From: Helichrysum umbraculigerum
Lineage: Eukaryota; Streptophyta; Magnoliopsida; Asterales; Asteraceae
Direction: 5' to 3'
DNA: 64,000 nucleotides
NCBI GenBank assembly: GCA_949592205.1
Contig: CATIUR010000004.1
Coordinates: 70,033,837-70,097,836, forward strand
Below the pieces are notes generated by a model. The model was given only the letters and a program-made list of their open reading frames with translations. It made no database searches and had not been told where the DNA came from. Below, in pieces: positions 1 to 11,626 of the stretch. A program made the translations under genes and the position numbers. Each line of letters opens with the position of its first letter. Positions within the stretch are counted from its first letter, which is position 1.

Positions 1-507
1 CGGGTTAAGCTTCGATTATGAGCCTCATGGCAACGGTATAACTTACTTACTTTACATTTGCTGGATTGCAAATACTTGATTTACGCCTGCGGGCACAACT
101 GATGAAATCTTGTGTTCAAAAACTAACATTACTTACAAACCTGTGAGATTCACCAACATTCGTGTTGACCTTTTAGCATGTATTCTCAGGTACACTTACG
201 GAGTAGGATTACTCCCGGACATAGCTAGAGTCGCATGATTTCAACACAACTGCATTAACGGAGATTCTTAGCATTATCTTTTGTATATTTTGATTATGTA
301 ATAGAATCTCCCGCTATACGCGCGGACTCTAGATAACTACATTTTGTGTACAAAAACATTAAGTTTTCAAACATTTAAATCATATGGAAATGAAACTATT
401 TTACAACGTCTCATTTAGAGGTCGTTTGCTGTATATCTTGTGCTTTGTATATTGATTAGTAACACCCAAGTATGCTTCTGCAAATCATTAAATTTGGGGG
501 TGTTACA
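1..507 (+). mobile_element. 3' part of a Tekay-type gypsy LTR, cut by the window edge
   Basis: The segment ends in GGGGGTGTTACA, the terminus of Tekay-type LTRs. It is collinear with the last 500 bases of the solo LTR ending at 27678: TAAGCTTC near the start, GTGAGATTCACCAAC, TTCTCAGGTACAC, and GATTAGTAACACCCAA just before the end. No internal region follows, so this is a solo LTR or the 3' LTR of an element lying to the left. Its duplication cannot be checked because the left end is outside the window. Confidence 0.75.
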
Positions 508-1421
508 TTTTCGTTTCATAAACCCACATGTTTAAACCCCTACTTTCCCAAATACTCCAAAAAAAAGCTTATCTTAGAATTTCCGAGGTTATGAAAAATG
601 CTTTTTAGAAGCATCCCTTCAAATTGTCTTACTCTCTCGCGTTCTCCGAAAAAGAAATATCCTTGGTGTGAAAAATTGACACCATGAAAAGACTCGAAGA
701 AGAAAGATGAGAAGAAGGATTGCTGCATTTAATAATACTTGGAAGTTCTCTGGCAAAGAAGTTCTGAAAGAAAAAGAAAAAGAGAAAATTAGAAAAAAAG
801 AAAATAGAAAAAAATAAAAGAAAATAAAGCTAGTACTTCGAAGTATCGCCCTAAAAGAAGAAGATCTGATAGAAGACAAAAGCTACTTTACTTTCATCCG
901 TTTCTAAATTAAGTTTTTTGTAACCATAGGAGTCCTAAGATGAGCAACACCCTTACACCCAAAATGTCCACTATCCATACCCCTTAACCCTCACAAACAT
1001 TACAACCCCTGAATGTCTTGGGATAATTAGCATCGTTCTCACCTAAGTGGTGGAGATCCGATTCTCGATCAAGCTTATGACGATGAGTACTGTATGACTG
1101 GCTAATTGAGCGATTTCTTTGTTTAGAATATAGGAAACCCGAAACACTCTTGAGTGAATTGAGTGACCACTTTAGTGAGATCGCCTGGTCATGTATACTC
1201 CAAGATCACGAGATTTGGAAGTATGCTTAAAGAGAGTCATTACTTGTTTCTGAAATGATTATCTTATCTTTCCTGATGTTTTTAGAGCAAATATATGAAT
1301 ATGAGAAAATGATGACTTTTAAAAATGTTCTGACTCACCCCAAAACCAGATTTTTAAATATATTTTTCACGAGGCATGGATGTGTTGCTCGAGGACAAGC
1401 AACGTCTAAGTGTGAGATACT
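508..1421 (+). mobile_element. 3' untranslated internal region of a plus-strand Athila element
   Basis: No coding sequence is visible. Around 1060-1200 the text (ATTCTCGATCAAGCTTATGA, TGACTGGCTA, GAGTGACC) matches the 3' internal region of the second Athila copy at 43110-43260. It ends with GAGGACAAGCAACG and TAAGTGTGAGATACT directly before the LTR, as at 43410-43442. The purine-rich stretch 1404-1417 is the likely polypurine tract. The 5' part is missing because the Tekay-type LTR ends at 507. Confidence 0.7.
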
Positions 1422-1949
1422 TGATGTGACCTAAAAGGTCATGTTTTTAGTCACATTATTCTGCACTTATTGGACTTATATTTGGTGAAATCGTCTTAAA
1501 ACATCTATTATTTACTTAAAGTCACCAAAGTAGTCTAATTATGGGCGTTGCTGTTAAAATCACCAAAAACATCCATTTATCACGCAAAACAAGGCAAATA
1601 ATGTCACCTTAAATATTCCCTTCTTAATTTACTTATGGAATTAGATCTTAATTTATATTTTATGATTCCGTAGGAAAATCCAAGACCAGAGGTGAAAGAA
1701 TCAGAAGAAACGGATGAAAGACGGATAAGATATGCAGTTTGGAAGCTCGCCGATCGTCATCCGAAACACGCAAAAGTCAAACACCTCCAAATTTGGCAAA
1801 CATAGTGTCATTATAATCGTAACATAAAAACGAATCCAACGGCGCAAGAATCAAGCAAAACGGACTTCAAACGAAGAAAATACGGACGAACCAATCAACC
1901 GAGAAATCAATGGAGGCCAAATGGAGCACCAACCCCCCCTGGACACCTA

Positions 1950-2012
1950 GGTACCGTATACGGTACCCTAGGTGCCGTATACGGCCCTTAGGGTGCCATA
2001 TACGGGGTGTGT
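1950..2012. repeat. Palindromic CCGTATACGG array in Athila U3
   Basis: Three tandem units of about 22-24 bases, each centred on CCGTATACGG or a one-base variant. The first is an 18-bp perfect palindrome, GGTACCGTATACGGTACC, at 1950-1967. The array lies about 125 bases upstream of the LTR TATA box. Confidence 0.8.
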
Positions 2013-2134
2013 TGCCTTGTTGGGTGCCGTTTGCCCCCCCCCCCCCTCTCCCCCCTGGTCCGCTTACCCCGTATGCTGCTTTGATGCTTGTATCTTATGC
2101 TTCAAGACTTGTACAAAGGCTTTCACTCTTCTCC

Positions 2135-2143
2135 TATAAATAG
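2135..2143 (+). promoter_or_regulatory. Candidate LTR TATA box
   Basis: TATAAATAG followed within about 60 bases by pyrimidine-rich CTCTCTCTAG repeats, as expected for an R/U5 leader. The Athila LTR at 34033 has the same arrangement at 34763. Confidence 0.6.
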
Positions 2144-3989
2144 TGGCTTCATTTCCACCATTTCAACACACCTCACATCTCATTTTCTCCCATTTCACTC
2201 TCTCTCTAGGTTTCATTCTCTCTCTAGCACTACTCTTAGGAGTTAGAGGAGAATTAGTTAGGATAATTAGTTTCTCTCTCTAGCACTACTCTTAGGAGTT
2301 AGATGATAATTAATAGGGTAGCTTTTGTAATAGAGTTGGAATTCTTGGAGGATCTCCTTTATAATATTGTTCGGGATATTTCGGAGCTCTGTCCGTGTAA
2401 TCTTTCAGCTACTATTCAATCTACGCATTAATTTCGGTTATTTCTATTCTTATCTCTCATAATGTTGCATGCTATTATTATGTTTGATTTAGGATACATT
2501 GCCATGATTAGTGAGTAGATTAGCTATTGTGTTTGTTATGATGTAGTTAGCTTGTTAATATTTGGGGTGATGCTACTTCAAATACAATTGGGATTAAATC
2601 GTTATGAAACAACGGAGGTAACGTTATACGGATTTCATTTGTATAGCGCCGGAAACATCACGAATGTGTGTAGTACGGAACGTGGAAGCTATAAAAGTCG
2701 TGGGCACAATCCGTTGTGGAATAATGATCCCAATTGTTGAATATTGAAAACCGGTGTACTGTTAACTATACATTTATGATTTTAAACTAAACTATCGCCT
2801 TTCCTCCAATGAACGTGGTTAGAACCTTTATGTCAAGGACTCGCGACCCTTAGTCAAACGGTCACTACCTATCTATGTTTTCTTAAAATAACATGGTCTG
2901 ATTTTGAAGCAATGGAAATACTGTCTACCTATCGTATAGTACACTGTGAATCAATCAAGGATTTATCGGTTTGGGATTATAAAATGAACGGGTTGTTTAG
3001 CTATCATAGATGGTTTTACTGTAATACAAGCTTAGATATATTGAGTTCAGATAGACGTAAAGTATGTAGCCCAGTTAAAGCCCTAATACGACTGAGTATC
3101 CGGTTTAACGTTGGAAACACCTATGGTGGAATACAAACACGTACAAACTACGGAAAGGTCGAAGGTTGTATACTGTGTTACATCCTAGCATAGTCTGTGA
3201 TCCAGGAAAGACCGTAATACGGGTGAATATACAATGTAATCATGGAAAACTTGGTGGGTTGAAGACTGTATCACAGCCAAATATCTCTGAACTCAATCAC
3301 AACCATTAATGTATATGTTAGTCAGTCACCACCTGTCTTAAATCTTAAATGCCTTGCCTAGCTTAGATATCTTTGTCTGTGTTAAGAAAGATCAGTGGAT
3401 AAATTGCGGACTGTCGCCTTATTCCTGCACCCCATCTGGAGGGTCACTTGGTCTCATCATAAGAGACGGTGAGGGGGGTTTCAAGACAGTCCGATCTGAT
3501 CAAAATCTTGACAGCCTAGTACTCAGTGACATACTGGTTGGTTTATCTGATCAGTAGGGTACTAGTGTTTACACCACAAGGTATATATGTGAACGCAAGA
3601 CACAAATCTTAAAAGACGTTTTCAAATATAAAACCCCAATACAGCATCACCCCACGTAAAAGCTAACGAAGTCATAACAAACACAAGTACCCCTATACTG
3701 ATTCAACCTACCGCTTTTATTTACTGCTTTAATTAGTTTTAATTTTAATTAACGGACCTAAGTATAAAACCCCCACTCAAAAATTATTTTCAAACCATCG
3801 CTAATTTGAACTTTCGTCTTGACAAGTCGTTTCACAATACGGTTAACTCTTTAGAACGACCCTAGGTCATACTTCAGCTATACAGCTCTAGTAGAACTTA
3901 GGTCCCCAGCTAAATATAAATTTTAAAACTTCCACCGACGTGCTGCCATACGGTCACGTTGACGACGCGTGACGGTTGGTGGCGCGTCA

Positions 3990-4954
3990 AAAACTTACTA
4001 TGAAGTTTGAGTGACGCTTTTGAGAGGGTATGGATAACGTATTTCTTTTTGGGTGTACGCATGGGTTTAAGAATGATGTGATTCGATCTCCTTTTTAATC
4101 ACCAGTTCGGATTCGAAATGCATAACAGGAGCAAGTTCTGATTCTAAACGCACAAATTGGCACACTCAAGAATCGAAGAAGTGAAGCATTAAAAGTGAAT
4201 GCTTATTATGGCTCAAGATACCTCACGAATCGAAAGTTGGTTTGTTGTGTGCCTAGTCATGTGATGCTCTTTATGGGATTACTAATCTAATTTTCAAAAG
4301 GAATTCATATTTTATTTGTCCTTCTTCCCCAAAGTAAATCATTCTTTGTCTAAAATTTTCATTTTCAACATATTTTTACTTTTTGGAGAAGGATGGTCTA
4401 AAGAGCAGCGAGTTTAGAATCAAGCATATACCATTATCCATTTTAAAGTAGTGTATACTACTGCTATCCCACACTTAAAGGAACATCGTCCTCGATGTTA
4501 TTCTAAGTTCTGACTGGGGTAAAGTTCCCACACTTAGGATTTGAAACATCTAAGACGTATTCTTTTAGCAGTGTGTGTTGGGTCTGAATCCCACACTTAG
4601 TGATAAGCATAGTGGATATGGTATTTTTATAACGAAAGAAAGATATTGGTATAGAAGTACTCCCCAGTAGTTGCAGTGTTTCATGGTATGCGTTTGCCAA
4701 ACTTCGTCTCACTAGGTTCACTCTTGATCAAGTCTTCTTGTGATTAGTCTCATAGGTGTGAACACGTCGGATATAAGATACTTTGGATGTTTATACTTCC
4801 TTGAATGAGGAAGTATTCTTTGTATATCCGAGTGTGAAAGATAGTCAGAGATTTCATCACTTCTTGGAAAGTAAAATTGCGGAAATGTAAAACACGGGTT
4901 GCCTCCCGAGAAGCGCTTTTTTAAAGTCGAGAGATCGACTTAGTCCTTTCCTCT
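3990..4954 (-). mobile_element. 3' internal noncoding region of a minus-strand Athila derivative
   Basis: Reading the minus strand, GGACGATGTTCC then TTTAAGTGTGGGATAG (about 4460-4495) matches the Athila 3' region at 42160-42190. The phrase GCGCTTCTCGGGAGGCAACCC, which follows the coding region, lies at about 4893-4913. Around 4110-4260 the text resembles the inverse of 42420-42560. No gene is seen in it. It is the downstream part of the element whose coding pieces are at 4955-5579 and 20010-20819. Confidence 0.65.
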
Positions 4955-5579
4955 TTAGATGCTGTTGGATGCATCCATAGAATCCCCTTTGTTGATGTTA
5001 TGGGCCCTAGGTTGCGGGAAAGCGTATCGAGGTGGATAGATTCTCATAAAGTGATTGATTATTGTCGTAATCAATTCGAGTGGACTATCTCTCGATGATT
5101 CCTTGTAGTTCAGAAGATGCTCTAAAGTTGTTCTCTCAAGTCCTTGAAGTCCGAAGGTGATGTAGTCAACTGCTTTAGTGACAGTCCCACTATGGTCGGT
5201 CATGGTGGTTGTATCTTTCTTAACAACCTCTCTTGGCGATGGGTTTTGCCAGAGAGAGCATACAAACGCCAAGAATTGCAGTTTTATACCTTCATAGTTC
5301 TCGGTCTTGGGGTCTCCATTGAATCTTCTGATAGATGTGCACAGGTTCTTGATTTGCCGGTGCTGATGGTCGTTGAATGGAAAGTCGGATTCTGAGAAAA
5401 CTAGAGTAAGCTGATGAAGTATCTCCTTGTATCTTGAGTGGAATATGAACTTTGTTCTGGAATTACTTTTCCGTTGTTGAATCTCCCGAAGATGGATCGT
5501 AGCAGAAGTAGTGATATCAAGTGGTGATTCATGTGTGACCTTAAAAGGTCGTTCGAGCCTTGATTCCTCCCAAACAAGA
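4955..5579 (-). pseudogene. Athila-derivative repeat-domain ORF, 3' half (split by the Tekay insertion)
   Basis: This is the C-terminal ~208 codons of a minus-strand ORF. Its N-terminal part is at 20010-20819, on the other side of the Tekay element. Rejoining at the CAAGA duplication brings the flanking text together. One further frame change near 20010 separates the halves, so the gene was probably already damaged before insertion. The protein contains one copy of a roughly 70-residue domain: a Tyr-x2-Ile/Leu helix, Pro-Phe-x3-Gln, then Ile-x2-Leu. Two copies of the same pattern occur in the ORF at 36745-38145. No zinc knuckle, reverse transcriptase or integrase motif is present. The function is unknown. 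Confidence 0.65.
5575..5579. repeat. Target-site duplication CAAGA (left)
   Basis: CAAGA precedes the left LTR and is repeated at 19969-19973 after the right LTR. This proves one insertion event spanning 5580-19968. Confidence 0.95.
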
Positions 5580-8500
5580 TGTGACAACTCTCCAAATTAG
5601 GTATTAATTAACATTTAAGCATGTGCATTCTTACGCTAATTTCCTGATTAAGTTTTAACAAAACTTCTTGATGTGATGTAAGTCTAGCAAGCCCGGTACT
5701 TTTAAACAAAAAGTAATACATAATACGTAAGTATTTAAAATTACGTACAAATATATCAGAACGAACCCGACAAAAATAAATAACAAAAGTTTCGTGATAC
5801 AAAAATAATTAATAATGTAATTATTAATTACGAGTATTTATATATCTATAACAAATAGATGAAATGGTCTAAATATACGCTTAACATAAAACGTATTATA
5901 ATCGAACAGAAACAATTCTAAAACGCTCATAAAAGGTCGAATCATAAAAATACAAATTTTCCCATTCGTTTGGAAGAAGTTAGAACATTACCTCAAAATA
6001 TGAAATCCTAAACTTACGGAAATTTTTACGCTCAAATAGTTGAATGCAGTAAAATGTACAAAATTGTACATTTATTTAAAATAATGATAACATCATTATT
6101 CTGATTATAAATTACGAACCTGGAGAACACCTACGAAATAAAAATGTAAAATGTTTATTTTTATATTGCTAAAATTATACCCGTACTCGAAATTAGTGGG
6201 ACTAAAGTCCCACCAACCTACAATAATGCAGAGGCATGGTTAATTTAAAACCATACTCCCTCCATCCTCTCTGTGATCTATCGACATACACACACACACA
6301 AACACATCACCAATCTTTCTTCTTTTTCTTCATCTGGAACACAACAAGATCAGTAGCAGCAAGTAGAACAACAAGATCAGGAGCAACATCTTCATCATCA
6401 TCCGTTCATCATTTTCATCTCCTTTTTCTTTGTAAGGAAAACTTTCCTTTTTCGATTTCTTTACTTTAATTTCGTGTTATAACATGCTTATATCACATAA
6501 TCTATACATATAACATATATACTTGGAAGATTGATGGATTGATCATGAAAATAGTTTATAAAACCAAAACTTCAAAACCAAAATCATTGGATGAAGACTT
6601 GTTAAAATGGTGTAATAACTTATAAAAACGACATATAAACTTGTTGTAAACATTTGGTAACATAGTGTAAAGGATTTGAGCCAAATAAAACCGTGTATAT
6701 ATGTATACAGTCGCGAACAGGGGTCTGGAACGAGCCACGAATACGGCGGATTCCTCTGAATCCGGCGTATTCCCAACCGAAAACCAAACGAATCCGGCGT
6801 ATTCACGGGAATACGGCGGATTCCCGTTTCTAAACAAGTCAAATATGGCGTATTCCGTTGAATACGGCGTATTCCCAAACCTTCACACGAACTACTTGAT
6901 GAACACAAACGAATCCGGCGTATTCGATTGAATACGGCGGATTCCCCCCGAACTGGATTGAATACGGCGTATTCATTTAAATACGGCGTATTCCCGAACC
7001 TAAAACGAAACCACATGAAAACCACGATGAATACGGCGGATTCACTCGAATACGGCGTATTCCGAATTTTGACTTGAATCCGGCGGATTCCCAACCCTGA
7101 CCAACAATTTGACTTTTACTTTAAAACATAAACGCTCCCGTTAACGATTTCATTTATACGATACATTCACGAGACATTGTAAACTATTAATAAAACATTA
7201 ATGTGATATATCCGAGACACGGACTTTGGACTTATTTATTTCGTACGAACAAACGATATATGAATAAATACATATATGACATATATATGAATACGAACTT
7301 TGTAAATTATACGTTTTGGGAAAACGATTACAATCGGGACATTTAAACTTCTTAACATTTATTAAACAAATGTAATGATATTAAAAACAAATAATATTTA
7401 TTTTATAAACAAAATAAATATATTATCAAGTTTTATATAACAAATAAAACTCGGCATGTTTTAAATACGAAACAACGTATTACAATATATATACATATAT
7501 TCGAGGACACACGATATATATTGACACAAACGTATACGTTTTCTTAAACAAATGAAAACTTATATATTTTGATATACATAAACAATGTATTGATCAAACA
7601 TATATACATACGACACTTAAGAATATATATTCACATATATATGTGCAAATGGATTACACGTTTAACAAACGTACAACTTAATAATATACAACAAGTATAT
7701 TTACATACGAATACATACATAAAACAAATATATGTACAAACAATGATATTTGAATAACGTTCAAATTATACGAACAACTATATACAAAGTATATGTACAA
7801 ATGGAAACAAGACGACTTTCCGTTAAATTAGACAATTACATATTGATTCATATACTTAACCAAGTATACGATGAAAGAAATAATAACAATATTTCTACTC
7901 AATGCCACCTACAAATACAACGACTTACATGATAAAGAAATCAACCATTTCTTCTAACGAACAAACTGTTAACATAAGTGATTTAAAACAAATCAAACGT
8001 ACTTATGTTAATATATTTATTGTATAGGTTAACATACCTTGGGCTTATAGCTGATTGGCTGCTAGCTTTCTTTCCGAGCAAACCACCGTGAGTTCACAGC
8101 CCCTACTTTACAAATGTTTTCTGTTTTAAACATAGGGGTGTAAACATAGAAACTGCATGCAAACATATGCAGCAAATTATATAAATGCTTTAAATTGCTT
8201 TATACAACTGTTTGATATGAAATATTATTTCACAACTGTTTTGGGAATTAGACAACAGATCCTAGTACGGACCAGACTTGAGATGTGTGCATGAAAGACC
8301 TTATGTCATGCAGACTATAACCATTAGCTAGGTGACTCTAGCCACTGAGTATACGAATAGTACTATTGCCGTGACGACCCTCCTGTGGATGGAGCGTATA
8401 CTTAACTGTCCTTCAGGCAAGAAACATAAGATTTGGTTGTGGTTTGGTTATAGGGTTAGGTCGCGTTACTTTAACCTGCGAGGTTTAGCTCACCTTTCAG

Positions 8501-9226
8501 GGGATTATAGTTTAAGCATTCCCACAATTTTTATTTAGGATGAACATATCCTACAACTGCTTTATTTCAGTATACGTACTGATTTTATTTATAGTCTGGT
8601 AAACAACCAGATATATGATTTGGGTATCAACCCACATAAAACTATATTTTAGGGTAACTATCCCTATCATCTTATAATTTGCAAAACCTGCAAACCTTTA
8701 TTTATTGAATAACATTTCAATAATTTAAACATAAATGGTTTAACATACCACATATTTATACAAAACCTGTGAATTCACTCAACATATTTGTTGACGACTT
8801 TCTTTCTATGTTTTACAGGAAATTAGCCATGTAAGTAAGGATCGCATGCATTCAGGATGACAACCCTGGACTACTTAGGATGCCATACCTTATGGGACAG
8901 CTTTTGAGGATTTCCTCTGTATTACTGCAGACATTGCAGTTATACTCATGAAATCTTATTTTAACATATGTATTGTAAAACTTAAATGTTTTAAACTTTA
9001 TTACTACTGTACGACTTACACTGTCGTACTACTTTTGTAATAACTATTTAACTGGCATCCTTAATATATTATGTTCTGTATGATCATATGCTCTGATACG
9101 ATGAATGCACAATTGATACGTCATCACCCCGCTGTTAAACTGTTTAAACAAGCTGCTTCCGCTAAATTATAACTTGCTTCCGCTAAACATTAAATAAACA
9201 AAATTACCGATTTTTGGGGTGTGACA
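5580..9226 (+). repeat. Left (5') LTR of the Tekay element
   Basis: 3,647 bp, from TGTGACAACTC to GGGTGTGACA. Differences from the right LTR noticed by eye are near 5880, 6657, 6846, 9075 and 9160, plus 19 bp missing after 7090. Open frames inside it (the longest about 183 codons, minus strand) are translations of the hairpin array and AT-rich DNA, not genes. Apart from the array, its contents are AT-rich noncoding sequence. Confidence 0.95.
6739..7090. repeat. Array of paired 15-mers predicted to fold as hairpins (left LTR)
   Basis: Thirteen copies of a 15-mer related to GAATACGGCGTATTC. Twelve form six pairs, each pair separated by exactly 4 nt (CTCT, ACGG, CGTT, GATT, ATTT, ACTC); the last copy is single. 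Within a pair the second unit is the reverse complement of the first apart from the central G, so each pair can fold as a 15-bp stem with a 4-nt loop. Positions 5 and 11 vary (A or C, T or G), and five of the six pairs keep pairing at both sites. Pairs lie 15-50 nt apart and most are followed by CCC. Confidence 0.9.
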
Positions 9227-9230
9227 GACT

Positions 9231-9243
9231 TGGTATCAGAGCC
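9231..9243 (+). other. Primer binding site, initiator tRNA-Met type
   Basis: TGGTATCAGAGCC, four bases after the LTR end, is complementary to the 3' end of plant initiator tRNA-Met. This is the usual primer of Tekay and many Copia elements. Confidence 0.9.
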
Positions 9244-9398
9244 ATTGGTTATAGCGAACTAGAAGTCTTTAGGTGACAGAAAACCTTAGAGACCTAGACT
9301 ATAGCCTTGGCTAGAACATTCATGCATTCATACATACATACGTTTGCATACATCTAACAAACGATTGACACGTCACACACAATTTCCTTTGTCACAGT

Positions 9399-10160
9399 AT
9401 GTCTAGTCAATCAGTTTACCATGTTTATGCTTCGGACGAAGAGCCGACTGAGGCTCCTTTTGAGGGTCCCGCGATCACTGTAGGGGATGAGTCATCTGTT
9501 CATTTGAGAGACATGTCAGACGACACTAGTGACGCTTACATCGCGCCACCACCGACAGCACATGAGGTTACCCCTATCACTACAGGTATTCACCATCAGG
9601 CCGGTGAGACTTCTCGCAGGCCTGTATATAGGAGGACACCGAGGATGTGTGTCCGAGATTTTTCTATAGGTCCGTTAGCACCAGCGGACGAGTCTGTTGA
9701 GTCTCCACAGAGGGCACCCAGGTTTGCTCATCTAGAGTGGATGACTCCTATGTTGAGGCACTGGAGGTCATTAGAGGGTTTTCCCTCCACCTTTGAGACA
9801 GAAGAGTCCTCACGACCCCCAGCACCACTGTTTACCACTGGAGAGCCGATAGAGCAGACTCTCCCTACATTAGTTGCTGTTATGCATACATTGTTCTGTA
9901 TTACTTCTAGCAGGGGTTCTCACCTTGGACAGGTACAGGATGAGATCTCTCGTCTGTATGGGGACATGGCTGGTATGCATGAGCATCATCACTTTTTGTT
10001 GAACCATGTGTTTACTGCCCAGGAGATAGCTGAGTCCGCACGTGCTCGTGTGAGGACACTTGAGAGACATGTTAGGATTGCAGGGCTTGTGGTTGGTGCT
10101 TGTGTGGTGATGGCTGTGTTGAGGACAGCCGTGGGATCATTTCTACCGTATTTCCGTTAG
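9399..10160 (+). CDS. Leader ORF A of the Tekay element: unknown protein with C-terminal hydrophobic helix
   Basis: A 253-residue ORF between the primer site and gag. Residues 1-60 are acidic and rich in Ser, Thr and Pro. Residues 75-110 are Arg-rich. Residues 175-226 look helical and may form a coiled coil (heptad-like Leu, Val and Ile, with a His-rich stretch). A hydrophobic helix, IAGLVVGACVVMAVL, follows near 227-241, with a short basic tail. That resembles a tail-anchored membrane protein. No gag, pol or zinc-finger motif is present. Standard Tekay elements have gag directly after the leader, so this is an accessory ORF. It has no stops, which fits the element's youth, but expression is unproven. 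I do not recognise the family. Confidence 0.6.
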   Translation: MSSQSVYHVYASDEEPTEAPFEGPAITVGDESSVHLRDMSDDTSDAYIAPPPTAHEVTPITTGIHHQAGETSRRPVYRRTPRMCVRDFSIGPLAPADESVESPQRAPRFAHLEWMTPMLRHWRSLEGFPSTFETEESSRPPAPLFTTGEPIEQTLPTLVAVMHTLFCITSSRGSHLGQVQDEISRLYGDMAGMHEHHHFLLNHVFTAQEIAESARARVRTLERHVRIAGLVVGACVVMAVLRTAVGSFLPYFR

Positions 10161-10533
10161 GCCTATGTAGGGCGGGTTGTGCCTACTTAGGATTATATAT
10201 ATACTATGTATTAGATTGGGAACTTTGGTTCGACGGGTATAGACAGACCTGTCATGTTTTGTAAATCATTTGGATCGACGGTGTGTAGACAGACCCGTCA
10301 TGCTTTGATTAGTCTTTGGATCGATGGATATCTAGGATAGATCCATCCTGTTTTGTATAAAAACTTGTGAACTAACTAAGACCAGTTATATGATATGACA
10401 TATGTATTTGGTTTATTATTATTGTTTATGTTACTGTGCGTTGTGATTGGATTATATATTGACAATATAGACTACATAACTGTGGATACTGAAATATGTC
10501 CTTGTAACCTATAGATCTCTTGAAACTGGAAAA
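10161..10533 (+). other. Spacer between leader ORFs A and B
   Basis: A 373-bp noncoding gap. The three tandem hairpin units at 10224-10361 are its only clear structure; the remainder is AT-rich. Confidence 0.6.
10224..10361. repeat. Three tandem 45-46 nt units, each with a dyad
   Basis: Units start at 10224, 10269 and 10315 with TTTGGTTCGACGG, TTTGGATCGACGG and TTTGGATCGATGG. Each has a downstream complementary arm: ACCTGTC, ACCCGTC and ATCCATC. The C-to-T change in the third left arm is matched by G-to-A in its right arm. The GGG-to-GGA change is likewise matched by CCC-to-TCC. Each unit ends in a T-rich run. Confidence 0.75.
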
Positions 10534-10989
10534 ATGGCAGAACCTGTCATAAGTGAATATTCATCAGAAGATGACATAACCATCGACGAGCAGATACTAT
10601 ATGTATATGTCGATACCGAAACAATTCCGATAGTGGAACTGGTGGAAGAAGAAATTGAAAACCACCAATTTGGATTGATTGACATAGAGGAATATGAGAG
10701 AGTTAGAGACCAAGCTGAAGAGCTAGATGGTCAAAACTGGGAACTTGCATCTAAATGCAAGAACTATGAAACTGAGTTGACAATCCTAAAGAGGCCTATG
10801 TCTGTCCGAGTTAGGGATAGAATTCGCTTCTGGAAGAAAATGGCTAGTAATCGTAAGAAAAGAGTTAAGTCTTGGATCAAACGTTTGTGCAAATGCTCGA
10901 CTGAGAATGATCTGGACTATTATCCAACTCTGCGATATAAAACTATGCTGGAAACACGCTACTACTCTCCCAATCTGAATCAGGAGTAA
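10534..10989 (+). CDS. Leader ORF B of the Tekay element: unknown acidic/basic small protein
   Basis: A 151-residue ORF. The first 55 residues are strongly acidic (runs such as SSEDD and VEEEIEN). Residues 55-90 look helical, with RVRDQAEELDGQNWELASKC, possibly a coiled coil. Residues 90-125 are very basic (KKMASNRKKRVKSWIKR) and end in a Cys pair, which could serve in nuclear targeting or nucleic-acid binding. The tail is Tyr-rich. It lies about 640 nt upstream of the gag ATG. No known family is recognised. The charge split and absence of stops suggest a real protein, but translation would need a subgenomic RNA, splicing or reinitiation. Confidence 0.55.
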   Translation: MAEPVISEYSSEDDITIDEQILYVYVDTETIPIVELVEEEIENHQFGLIDIEEYERVRDQAEELDGQNWELASKCKNYETELTILKRPMSVRVRDRIRFWKKMASNRKKRVKSWIKRLCKCSTENDLDYYPTLRYKTMLETRYYSPNLNQE

Positions 10990-11626
10990 AAGTGAACGAT
11001 CTACACTGCGACAGAGAACATAGCTAAAGATAGCTTAATAATGAACTGAGGAAGAACTGTCGTAGGAATATAACTATTTTGTTAAGATCTAGGTATAGCT
11101 AAGTTTAGTTTAATTAGTACTGTAACAACTTGTGTTGTATTGGAAATCACTCTTGATGGATATAGAAGATATCATCAAGTTTTGCAATGAAACGATGTAA
11201 GAACGTTCTAGTTAATGTATAATATAACTTAGGTTCAATTCGAAATTTCGTGCGAATTATATTCATCTCTATATACATGTGATATAAAAGTTATCACGTA
11301 ATAATTGTTAAAATCATTTCTTGCAAACTTTGAAAACCTACCACACTTTGAATTATTGATTTTATCTTGAATTCCCTAAAACATTGTTTGCGCTTGATCG
11401 ATGATGAAAAGAAATATGTATTTGGCATTATATAATGACGCATGGCCAACGTGATTATATTGTACAAAGTACATATGGGTGTTTCAAAGTCGTGCGATAT
11501 ACAATGTGAAACATTATTCTCTCAAATTCTCCATATTATTCATTTGATAGACAATGTGAAATCTTGTTCATCACATTCATTATTTTGGCATTGACTTCTG
11601 CATTTTATTCATCGCAGAACTGAAAT
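10990..11626 (+). other. Untranslated stretch before gag
   Basis: 637 bp with many stops in all frames and AT-rich text. ACATATGGGTG-like and CAATGTGAAA phrases recur (11470-11570). Packaging or translation signals could lie here, but none can be named. Confidence 0.5.

Larger units (their letters stand above)
1422..3989 (+). mobile_element. Athila-type LTR (3' LTR of a truncated plus-strand element)
   Basis: About 2.57 kb, starting TGATGTGACC and ending GGCGCGTCA. The start follows an Athila 3' internal region, and the U3 order matches the LTRs at 34033 and 43443: GGTGAAAGAATC-like text, dyad array, C-rich block, TATAAATAG, then a pyrimidine-rich CTCTCTCTAG leader. The rest is U5-like with short meaningless reading frames. 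The 3' edge is placed by comparison with the other Athila LTR ends and may be off by a few bases. Confidence 0.7.

Noticed and set aside
6739..7090. CRISPR-like regular repeats
   Set aside because: Repeats are 15 bp, self-complementary and paired with 4-nt gaps inside a eukaryotic LTR, with no cas genes; this does not fit a CRISPR array.
6543..7094. 183-codon minus-strand ORF with repeated short peptides, and its copy at 17266-17748
   Set aside because: It is a translation of the hairpin array in the LTR; the repeats are set by DNA structure, and frame and length differ between LTRs.
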